Below, one piece after another: positions 42,201-49,255 of a stretch of 64,000 nt of DNA. Position 1 is the first letter of the stretch. Every line of letters starts with the position of its first letter. A model generated the notes under the pieces. It was not told the origin of the DNA. It saw only the letters and a program-made list of their open reading frames with translations, and searched no databases. Source of the DNA: Chitinophagaceae bacterium (GTDB lineage: Bacteria; Bacteroidota; Bacteroidia; Chitinophagales; Chitinophagaceae); NCBI GenBank assembly GCA_019638595.1, contig JAHBTJ010000012.1:1-64000 (forward strand), read 5' to 3'. Made by a program: the position numbers and the translations under genes.

Positions 42201-43343
42201 GTAGTTGATAAAATGGTTAACCGCCCTGTTCCAGTAGCTCAATCCACTGCCATCTGTACCGATCCAGATATTATGCTGTTCATCTTCACAAAACGCGGAA
42301 ACAAAATTACCGGGAATGCTGTTTTTGTCAGAAGGATCGTGCCTAACGGTCTGAAAACGAGAAGATTGTGGAACGATAACATTTAACCCACCCCTGAGTG
42401 TACCGATCCAGACACGGTTTTCTTTATCCTTGTAAATATTATATACTGCCGTACTGGATATCTGTTGCTTTTGATCATTCAGGGGATTTATTTCATTGAC
42501 GTCTATATCGTATACTAAAATACCGCTACCATCTGAAGCAATCCATAACTTCCGCCCGGGCATTAAGGTGAGCTGAATGATCTTATATGGAGTAGTGAAT
42601 ATTTGCTTTACGGAATTGCTGCTGATACAATATCGGAACATACCATTGTCAGCTCCAATAAAAATAAAATCCCTGCCATCTGCTTTAAGGCAGGTTCCAT
42701 TATTAAAATTATGGTTAATGAGATTGATCGTATTCGTTTCATAATCGTACTTACATAATCCTATATTTTTTATGACCAGCCATACTGTTTTCTCATTGTC
42801 GAACTCAATATCGGTTACTTCGTAATTTGTTTTATCCTTATAAGGTACCTGCTTTATTATATTGGTTTGTTTGTTGTATAGTAATAAGCCGTTCACGGTA
42901 GTTCCTATAAATACATTACCTGTTTCATCTGGCTTAACCGTATTCACTCTTTCTATCTGCTTTGGGGTTACGGCATTGGGTGGTATATAAAAGGCTGTTG
43001 TAAATTTTGCTGTTACCGGGTTAAAAATGCTTAATCCCTCCATTGTGCCTATCCATAACCTGTATTGCTGATCCTCCGTAATACAGGTAATCCGGTTGTA
43101 ATTCAAAGAATTACTATCATCCGGCTGCTTTCTGTAAATTTTAAATTCGTAACCATCATACCTGTTTAAGCCATCGTAAGTGCCAAACCACATAAAACCG
43201 TTATGATCCTGGTAGATACTTGTTACAGAATTATTCGATAGTCCCTGTTCTATACCGAGGTATTTAATGGAAATACTATCTGTAGCAAAGCAAACATGCG
43301 CACAAAAGAGAAAAGCCAAGATTAAAAGAATTTTATTTTTCAT
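39285..43343 (-). CDS. Hybrid two-component system regulator (one-protein HTCS)
   Basis: A 1352-residue fusion of sensor and regulator. Order: signal peptide (about 1-20), two-component regulator propeller repeats (about 25-690, for example NNSVTSIYQDHNGFMWFGTYDGLNRYDG), a Y_Y_Y domain (about 700-765, YAYYLEGRDNDW), one membrane helix (about 775-795), HisKA with phosphorylated His in TNVSHEFRSPLTLI, HATPase (NLISNALKFTP, VSDTGTGID, GFGIGLYLTKQLI), a receiver (TVLIVDDNSE, Asp in PDVIITDVIMGGMTG, Lys in DDYITKPF) and a C-terminal AraC-type DNA-binding domain ending VGFSDLKYFRQQFVKLYGMPPSEYVK. HTCS proteins sense glycan fragments in the periplasm and switch on the neighbouring SusCD operon; the gene ends only 115 bases before the SusC start. 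Confidence 0.93.
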   Translation of the reverse strand: MKNKILLILAFLFCAHVCFATDSISIKYLGIEQGLSNNSVTSIYQDHNGFMWFGTYDGLNRYDGYEFKIYRKQPDDSNSLNYNRITCITEDQQYRLWIGTMEGLSIFNPVTAKFTTAFYIPPNAVTPKQIERVNTVKPDETGNVFIGTTVNGLLLYNKQTNIIKQVPYKDKTNYEVTDIEFDNEKTVWLVIKNIGLCKYDYETNTINLINHNFNNGTCLKADGRDFIFIGADNGMFRYCISSNSVKQIFTTPYKIIQLTLMPGRKLWIASDGSGILVYDIDVNEINPLNDQKQQISSTAVYNIYKDKENRVWIGTLRGGLNVIVPQSSRFQTVRHDPSDKNSIPGNFVSAFCEDEQHNIWIGTDGSGLSYWNRAVNHFINYRHQPGNTRSISGNQVTSIMIDRSKDLWVTTWDGGINRFIPQNNSFEKFPCFNPVTGQQEKSVWKIYEDHNAVVWASTFNPGSVYRFNRKTGAFELFDDKLTEVISIAEDRNNILWMGDRKSLIKIDSTNKKHERYFVDSRVRVIYEDKRNNFWIGTEDGGLLLFNRSNGSFKRYTDKEGLSSNAILSILEDSTGNLWLSTFNGISRLDPATMKFTNYSQSDGLQSNQFIYNAALPLQSGEMLFGGIKGFNIFYPGNIHINKTIAPVLISSIRVNNAAIENVENYISKYNIHGIQEIKIPFNKGNLSIDFLTPEYSSPDKIQYAYYLEGRDNDWIYTSKTRTVNYSGLHEGTYTFKVKSSNTDGLWNNQQQQLTIIVMPPWYRSWWAYLAYACAAVSLIYLYVRYKVDKERLVYQVAWTKKEAEKEKELNDKKLQFFTNVSHEFRSPLTLIINPLKELLFNPQKNSGVADLNLVYRNARRLLSLVDQLLLFQKVDTDTGDLKITRQNFSALCREVYECFSYLAKIKNIQYKFICDNADVELAIDREKIEIILFNLISNALKFTPAGGSVTVHIEEDDHLVRLSVSDTGTGIDNKAGSRVFERFYQQPGKKTASQSGFGIGLYLTKQLIDAHKGEINYVSEAGQGTTFIVTLKKGTAHFDGQCIDEEINEEALLLDELTGAPLSMDTPADIAVSKTEWQGIFSDKKTVLIVDDNSEIRQYLLQVFKGKFIVYGAVSAEAGWELATKYLPDVIITDVIMGGMTGIEFCRKIKETASLKHIPVILLTASLSSEIKLNGIECGADDYITKPFEKELLVARVNNILKSRSTLQQYFFDRITLQKSNTRVSGIHKEFLEKCIAVVERNIDNEEFTIKMLMKEMNLSHSGLYKKVKTISGGSVNAFIRLIRLRKAAVLLLSTDINIGEAASKVGFSDLKYFRQQFVKLYGMPPSEYVKRYKNSFDKEFHVTEILQKKIQ

Positions 43344-43860
43344 ATAACTGACGCAATGTTCTCAACACAGAGTTTATATCAAAATATATTAAAGCTAATT
43401 CTACTTTAACAAATTAAGGATTTAAATATTTCTTCGTTGCATGATATTTGTTTTTTGTTGATGATGTCTGTATTTGATCTGTTGCTCTGCTACATGATAA
43501 TACCACATTGTTTTTCGCAGCGTCTTCCTGCATTCAGCCTTGCGTGTTAGCTGGCGACTGCGGAGAATCCCAAGCGGGAAAATAATAATGTATTGAAGAT
43601 TGGTGGCAATATTTTATTAGAAAAATGCTTTGAAGAAGTGATTCGTAAGATACGAATCACGGCAGCATGGATTGTTTCTTCGCGCCCTAACTCGTGTCTC
43701 ACGAGTTTGAATAAAGTTCGGTCATATGGATTTATGAATACAGGTTTTCCCTATGAGTATTTATCTTCACATACCGAAACATATTTTTTAAGTGGTGCCG
43801 AAGCACACCAGTATGGGTAATTGCACTTGAAATTCTTAACCTGTTCAGCAATAACATATA
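43344..43860. repeat. Intergenic stretch with small perfect hairpins
   Basis: No gene is convincing in this 517-base stretch. It carries two perfect hairpins with 3-base loops: arms GTGATTCGTA and TACGAATCAC (43638-43660), and arms AACTCGTG and CACGAGTT (43689-43707). At 43745-43783 starts a segment that is repeated at 44201-44237. These look like mobile or REP-like hairpin elements. Confidence 0.6.
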
Positions 43861-44175
43861 TCAGGCAACCGCAGATTGTTCTGTCCGAACAATATTTCTT
43901 AACTCATCCTGTAAAAAACCTTTGAGGCTTAGATCTTCGTTCAATAACAGTCAGTAAATGCCTGTACCTTTGCCTGTAAGTTCATACTGCTGCAAAGCTG
44001 CTTTGTCTTTTTTCAGGCGGGGATAGGCAGAAATGCGCTGACGTAATACCGCTTTGGTATTAAGCAAAATAAGCATTACATCAGGTTCAGGGTGGAAGTC
44101 TATAGTTTCTATGCGCAACCCTTCTTCATATATCAGCTTCTCTATTGCATCGTATTTATTTACCAAAGTATTCAT
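43861..44175 (-). pseudogene. DUF2442 protein gene broken by a TGA stop
   Basis: The frame reads 74 codons (MNTLVNKYDAIEKLIYEEG, then ISAYPRLKKDKAALQQYELTGKGTGIY), stops at TGA (43951-43953), and continues EDLSLKGFLQDELRNIV to a true stop at 43861: 105 codons in all, the family length. DUF2442 proteins have YPRLxxAxxEQ, then GxGIHWPDLDEDLSxxGLL; the stop falls where the Trp of that last motif is expected. The neighbouring residues have changed too, so it is a decayed copy. Such genes often form toxin-antitoxin-like pairs. No partner gene was found beside it. Confidence 0.7.
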
Positions 44176-44200
44176 CCCGTTTCTTTTAAATAGTTCACAA

Positions 44201-44262
44201 TTTTCCTATCGGTATGTGTCTTCACATACCGAAACATAAGCTGAACACACCAGTAGAGGTAA
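44201..44262. repeat. Second copy of a direct repeat with hairpin
   Basis: Repeats the segment at 43745-43824 in the same direction: TTTTCC, TCTTCACATACCGAAACATA, and later CACACCAGTA with GGTAA. Includes a perfect hairpin with arms GGTATGTG and CACATACC (44211-44230). The two copies bracket the DUF2442 pseudogene. Confidence 0.6.
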
Positions 44263-44353
44263 GTTTCCGGTGAAACCGTTGTCAGCCGGTTCATATTTTA
44301 CAAGATCCCTTCCGTTAAAAAGCCGGGCTTTTTTGGAAGAAGTGTCGTTACAT

Positions 44354-44830
44354 TCATGAATATAGCTTTTCCACAGTATTATTTCTAACCGCATTTATAG
44401 CATCAAAATATTGGTTTATACAGAAGCGAAATGCAAGGTTTCCGTAGTTCAGCTCAAATGGAATGATTTTGGAAAAATTTTTAAAGTCATGCCAGATCAC
44501 TTCTTCAGTGCCAATTGATATTTTACAGGTAAGACTGTGATCTCCGGGAATACCGGAGTACCTGTAATCGTATAGCGCATATCTTTGATTGGAATAGACA
44601 TAGTCACCCAGGGTCTTACACAGGAAATGATTCTGGTTATCAAAAGCGATAAAAGAAGATATCCCTTCATAAAAACCGCTTCGGATGTGCAGGCCATTCT
44701 TAGCCAGTTGTTCTGCCTCTATTCTTTCAATGATCATCCTGAGGTCAACGCCATTGATATATATAGCGGCGGTCATATAATCCTCCAATTGAGACTTCAC
44801 ACAACCAAAACTTATTTTATATAAGTTCAT
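44354..44830 (-). CDS. Protein of unknown function (158 aa)
   Basis: A 158-residue soluble protein whose start lies 23 bases beyond the end of aconitase, on the same strand. It begins with basic and hydrophobic residues (MNLYKISFGCVKSQLEDYM) and shows IYINGVDLRMIIERIEAEQLAKNGLHIRSGFYEGISSFI and a later DYRYSGIPGDHSLTCKISIGTEEVIWHDF, a pattern of small beta-rich proteins. I do not recognise the family. Its downstream end lies among the repeats around 44.2 kb. Confidence 0.6.
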   Translation of the reverse strand: MNLYKISFGCVKSQLEDYMTAAIYINGVDLRMIIERIEAEQLAKNGLHIRSGFYEGISSFIAFDNQNHFLCKTLGDYVYSNQRYALYDYRYSGIPGDHSLTCKISIGTEEVIWHDFKNFSKIIPFELNYGNLAFRFCINQYFDAINAVRNNTVEKLYS

Positions 44831-44853
44831 AGTTAAACAAAAATTTGCGAAGT

Positions 44854-47658
44854 CTAAAATGAAAGCTGATCCGTTGCGGAAAGACCGGAAGTCATTTTTT
44901 TAACCGGCGGTGCAAACTGGGTCAGCTTGATACCTTTAACAGCCGCTTTATATTCTTCAATGGTAGGGGTTCTGCCAAAAATAGCAGAAAGCACCACCAC
45001 AGGAGTAGATGCCAGCAATGACTCTCCTTTCTTGCGGTCTGAATCTTTCACCACGCGCCCCTGGAACAAACGGGTAGAGGTTGCCATTACCGTATCGCCT
45101 TTCTCTGCTTTTTCCTGGTTACCCATACACAGGTTACATCCGGGACGTTCTAAGTACAAAATGTTTTCATACGCTGTACGGGCCACGGTTTTCGGGGCAG
45201 CATCATCAAACTCATAACCGGAATATTTTTCCAGCACTTCCCAGTCGCCCTCTGCCTTGAGTTCATCAATGATATTATAGGTAGGGGCTGCCACCACTAA
45301 AGGCGCTTTGAACTCAACTTTTCCATATTGCTCCTCCAGGTTTTTCAGCATTTTGGAAACGATTTTAATATCACCCTTATGCACCATGCAGGATCCCACA
45401 AAACCAAGGTCTACGTGTTTATCACCGCCATAATAAGTAAGGTCGCGGATGGTATCATGCGTGTACCGCTTTGATGCATCCACATTATTTACATCGGGGT
45501 CGGCAATCATCGGTTCATCAATGCTATCCAGGTCAACTACAAATTCCGCATAATATTTAGCGTTCTCATCAGGTGCTAATGGCGGTTTTCCCCCTGATCT
45601 GATCTCATCAATCCTTTTATTGGCCTTATCAATAAGCCCTTTAAGTACCTGCTTCTCATTATCCATTCCTTTTTCGATCATGATCCTGATCCTGTCTTTT
45701 GCTATCTCCAATGATTCGATAAGAGTATTAGGTTGTGAAATACAGATAGATGCTTTGGCTTTCATTTCCGCCGTCCAGTCGGTGAATGTGAATGCCTGGT
45801 CAGCAAGCAATGTACCGATATGCACTTCTATCACTCTTCCCTGGAATACATTTTCTCCTTTAAATTCCTTTAGCATCTGCAATTGGGTAGCATGCACTAC
45901 ATCACGGAAATCCAGGTGATCTTTCATTTTGCCTCTGAACGTTACTTTTACCGATTCAGGAATGGGCATGGATGCTTCACCTGTGGCCAATGCAAGCGCA
46001 ACGGTACCGGAGTCTGCACCAAAGGCAACGCCTTTTGACATCCTGGTATGCGAGTCGCCGCCAATAATGATAGCCCAGTCATCTATAGTAAGATCATTCA
46101 ACACTTTATGAATAACATCGGTCATGGAATGATATACTCCTTTCGGGTCACGGGCCGTTATAAGACCAAAGTCATTCATGAATTTCATCAGCCTGGGAAT
46201 ATTTGCCTGCGACTTGCTATCCCAAACCGATGCCGTGTGGCAGCCCGACTGGTAACCTGCATCCACTATCGGAGAGATCACCGTAGCAGCCATTGCTTCC
46301 AGTTCCTGGGCAGTCATCAACCCGGTCGTATCCTGGGATCCCACAATATTTACCTTTACACGAACATAAGAGCCTGCATGTAAGGTTGCACCGGATGTTC
46401 CAACGGCATTCTTATTGAATATTTTTTCTACTGCGGTAAGGCCTTGCCCTGCATTTGAAATTTCTTTGGACGGGGCAAATACGGCCGGGGCAGTAATGCC
46501 AAGGGTTTTGGCGGCAAAAGTCTGCAGCTTTTTTCCAAACTCGATGGAATATGACCCACCGGCTTTCATAAATTCTATCTTTTGCGGAGTGAATGCAGAA
46601 CTGACGTCCATTACTTCCTGCCCGTCTTTATACAGCTTCTTAGTTTTTGTATTAACGGTAAGTACAGTGCCGGTATCAACGGAATAGGCCTGTTCCAAAA
46701 CCGGCTGCCCATCAGCATCTGTTACCAGCTTACCGTTTTCATCGAATTTTTTCACCCAGTTTTTAAGGTCTAAGCCAATGCCGCCCGTTACGCCAACCGT
46801 CGTCAGGAATATAGGAGAAATACCGTTGGTGCCTGCCACCACCGGCGCAATGTTAACGAAAGGCACGAAAGGACTTGCCGGTTTGCCAATCCATAGCGCC
46901 ACGTTGTTCACACCCGACATTCTTGATGAACCTACACCCATGGTGCCTTTTTCGGCAACCAGCATCACTCTTTTGTCAGGATGTTTTTCTTTAAGCGCCT
47001 GTAATTGTTTTTGCTGTTCCTTGTTGTGCTCAAACATACACTGGCCATGAAGCTCACGGTCTGACCTGGAGTGCGCATCACTTCCCGGGGAGAGCAGGTC
47101 TGTGGAAATATCACCGATACCTGCAACGAAGGTTACTAATTCAATCTCTTCGGGTATGTCCGGCAACTTGGTATAGAATTCTGCTCTGGCATAACTTTCC
47201 AAAATATCTTTGGCAACCAGGCTGCCGTTTTTATAGGCTTTCTCCAACCGATCCGTATCAGCTTCATAGAGAAAAACCTGCGTTTTCAGTATTTCAGCGG
47301 CATTTTTTGCGATAGTACCATTATCGCCCAATGCCAGGTCCAGCAAAACCTCAATAGAAGGTCCACCTTTCATGTGAGATAATTGCTCAAAAGCAAAAGC
47401 GGGCGAAATTTCTTTTACTTCAGCCTCACCAAGAATGATTTCCTTCAAAAACTTAGCCTTTACACGGGCAGCGCTTGTGGTTCCCGGTAATACATTATAA
47501 ATAAAGAATTGGAGCGAATCTTCCCGGTGCTCATGATTTGTATCTTTTATTTGTTCAATTACCTCGTACATCAATTCCGCGTCATCAATCGGCTGGGGAT
47601 GAAGTCCCTGGGTTGCCCTGTCTGTAATCTGCTTTAAATATTCATTATATCTGCTCAT
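44854..47658 (-). CDS. acnB: Bifunctional aconitate hydratase 2 / 2-methylisocitrate dehydratase (AcnB)
   Basis: A 934-residue cytosolic enzyme of the TCA cycle that isomerises citrate to isocitrate; the B form also hydrates 2-methyl-cis-aconitate. The N-terminal HEAT-like part is characteristic of AcnB (about 1-160), followed by the swivelling and [4Fe-4S] domains. Cluster ligands are visible: Cys in VGSCMVHKGD near 758, and the pair in GCNLCMGNQ near 838 and 841. Other family motifs: VAGTNGISPIFLTTVGVTGGIGLDLKNW and SGCHTASVWDSKSQANIPRLM. It is somewhat longer than E. coli AcnB. A TATTTTTG -7-like box lies 30 bases upstream of the ATG on the minus strand. Confidence 0.93.
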   Translation of the reverse strand: MSRYNEYLKQITDRATQGLHPQPIDDAELMYEVIEQIKDTNHEHREDSLQFFIYNVLPGTTSAARVKAKFLKEIILGEAEVKEISPAFAFEQLSHMKGGPSIEVLLDLALGDNGTIAKNAAEILKTQVFLYEADTDRLEKAYKNGSLVAKDILESYARAEFYTKLPDIPEEIELVTFVAGIGDISTDLLSPGSDAHSRSDRELHGQCMFEHNKEQQKQLQALKEKHPDKRVMLVAEKGTMGVGSSRMSGVNNVALWIGKPASPFVPFVNIAPVVAGTNGISPIFLTTVGVTGGIGLDLKNWVKKFDENGKLVTDADGQPVLEQAYSVDTGTVLTVNTKTKKLYKDGQEVMDVSSAFTPQKIEFMKAGGSYSIEFGKKLQTFAAKTLGITAPAVFAPSKEISNAGQGLTAVEKIFNKNAVGTSGATLHAGSYVRVKVNIVGSQDTTGLMTAQELEAMAATVISPIVDAGYQSGCHTASVWDSKSQANIPRLMKFMNDFGLITARDPKGVYHSMTDVIHKVLNDLTIDDWAIIIGGDSHTRMSKGVAFGADSGTVALALATGEASMPIPESVKVTFRGKMKDHLDFRDVVHATQLQMLKEFKGENVFQGRVIEVHIGTLLADQAFTFTDWTAEMKAKASICISQPNTLIESLEIAKDRIRIMIEKGMDNEKQVLKGLIDKANKRIDEIRSGGKPPLAPDENAKYYAEFVVDLDSIDEPMIADPDVNNVDASKRYTHDTIRDLTYYGGDKHVDLGFVGSCMVHKGDIKIVSKMLKNLEEQYGKVEFKAPLVVAAPTYNIIDELKAEGDWEVLEKYSGYEFDDAAPKTVARTAYENILYLERPGCNLCMGNQEKAEKGDTVMATSTRLFQGRVVKDSDRKKGESLLASTPVVVLSAIFGRTPTIEEYKAAVKGIKLTQFAPPVKKMTSGLSATDQLSF

Positions 47659-47991
47659 AAATTATCCTTTATTTCAGGAAGGAGTGCCAAAAATACAGAT
47701 TTATCTAAAAAATAGCATTCCTGTCTTTTTTTGTGCTGATAAGCGCAGTGTAATGGCGTTGCTTATATTCAAAGCCAGTGATAACATATCTGTTATGTTC
47801 AATTTTTAGAATAAAGAAAGCTGGTGAAATGAAGATAGTATGGTTGTATTGCAAAAGTAAAGTTGCTCATATTCATTACCACTTTGTGTTGCATATTGTC
47901 AGTGCATAGCATTATAATTGCACCGGCTGTCCCGGGATGGTGAACTGTGCGTAGATCTGCTTCACGAGTATTGCACCTGGAAGCTGTTTTA
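47659..47991. promoter_or_regulatory. acnB promoter region (rest empty)
   Basis: TATTTTTG on the minus strand at 47688-47695 matches the Bacteroidota -7 pattern TAnnTTTG and lies 30 bases before the acnB start; no clear -33 TTG at the expected spacing. I see no gene or repeat in the remaining 290 bases. Confidence 0.35.
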
Positions 47992-49002
47992 TCAAATCAT
48001 TTCCGTTGGCAAAAAACCAAAATGTTTTTTAAAGGCTGCTGAAAAATGGGAAGGATTTTTGTACCCTAATTCCATAGCTACTTCCTGCACCTGGAGATTT
48101 TGCGCTTTCACCAGTTGATTGGCTTTATCCATCCTCAGCTTTAATACATAAGAATGAATGGTGGTGTTAAACATTGTTTTAAAACCAGCCTTCAATTTTG
48201 ATTCATTTACGCCAACCAGTTGTGAAAGCTGTTTAATTGTCGGAGGGTTATTATAGCTGTCATCCAGTATATTTTTTGCAAGCTTTATCTTTTCAACATC
48301 ATCCGGATGCAAATTTTGTTTAGACGGCAGGTGAACGATCATATTATGATACTGCTCAAATTGTAACAGCAGGAGCTGTAAAATTTTTATTTCCAGACAT
48401 AGCCGGTGAAAGCTGCCTGTCCTGGTGCAGGATCTGACTTCGTTTATTATTCCGGCAATATCAAAGGTCATAGGAAAGTAATTCTCGGAAAGCTCAAAGC
48501 TTACATTATTTTCTATATGATCGGCCAGCTCATTTTGTACCTTACTTGTTTTACCGATCAGCTTGTAATAGTAATTTTTGCTAAGTAATATGTGAAAAGA
48601 ATCTAAAGTTGTGTTCCTGTTGAGCCGGTAAACTTTATTAAGCTTGTTGGTGAATCGCAGATTGTGTAATCCAATTGCACTATAGGGTCTTTTGCCAGTT
48701 AAATCATCCGGAACAGGATCGCCATTTAACATAAACTCCATCAGTATAGAATCACCGGCTACATCTATACAAAAATCAGCTTCTTCCCAAACGGTCACCC
48801 TGTTATCCAACAACACCAATCCATTAGTGCTTAGTTGTTTAATTACGCTATTGTTATCTGCAAAACCACCATCAATAACAAAGGAATCCTGGGATAACCC
48901 GGTTTCAATATTATATTCTTCAGCGATATTGATATTGCACAAAACATGCTCGCTTAGCAGGTTCTTATTATTACATGACTTTAATAGTGAAATAACTTTC
49001 AT
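47992..49002 (-). CDS. AraC-type regulator, PchR-like
   Basis: A 336-residue protein with a mostly beta N-terminal sensing part (about 1-200) and a C-terminal double HTH AraC domain (about 235-335): LSQLVGVNESKLKAGFKTMFNTTIHSYV, then QEVAMELGYKNPSHFSAAFKKHFGFLPTEM. The second HTH segment is close to that of PchR-type regulators, which control siderophore receptors and respond to ferric siderophores. It is divergently placed 253 bases from a TonB-dependent receptor gene, supporting control of iron uptake. The stop lies at the window's 47992; start ATG 49002. Confidence 0.87.
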   Translation of the reverse strand: MKVISLLKSCNNKNLLSEHVLCNINIAEEYNIETGLSQDSFVIDGGFADNNSVIKQLSTNGLVLLDNRVTVWEEADFCIDVAGDSILMEFMLNGDPVPDDLTGKRPYSAIGLHNLRFTNKLNKVYRLNRNTTLDSFHILLSKNYYYKLIGKTSKVQNELADHIENNVSFELSENYFPMTFDIAGIINEVRSCTRTGSFHRLCLEIKILQLLLLQFEQYHNMIVHLPSKQNLHPDDVEKIKLAKNILDDSYNNPPTIKQLSQLVGVNESKLKAGFKTMFNTTIHSYVLKLRMDKANQLVKAQNLQVQEVAMELGYKNPSHFSAAFKKHFGFLPTEMI

Positions 49003-49255
49003 AAGCTATAGCCTCAGCCAGGTTCAAAATATGTTTATGGGTTGATGGTAACAGATAATACTTTAAGGAGAAGTGGTATTACAAATATACTATTGATCAA
49101 CAAAACCGCATTGTCATTTTAATGTCAAAAAAATAATGATACTGCCGGCAGCGATAAAAATAATTCCCGATTTCATCATTTATACTTCCATTTTGGGTAT
49201 ATCAACCCCTGCCAACTGAAATAATTTCGCAGGCTCAAATACTGTACTCATTCGC

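Noticed and set aside
19698-44000. TGA read as tryptophan
   Set aside because: TGA stands near an expected Trp in the DUF2442 gene and lies within the GNAT and DUF1016 genes, but TGA also ends many intact genes here (4086, 5067, 11171) and Trp is coded by TGG throughout. These are pseudogenes.
44206-44394. Minus-strand frame of 62 codons
   Set aside because: Overlaps the hairpin repeat and the gene at 44354; looks like chance.
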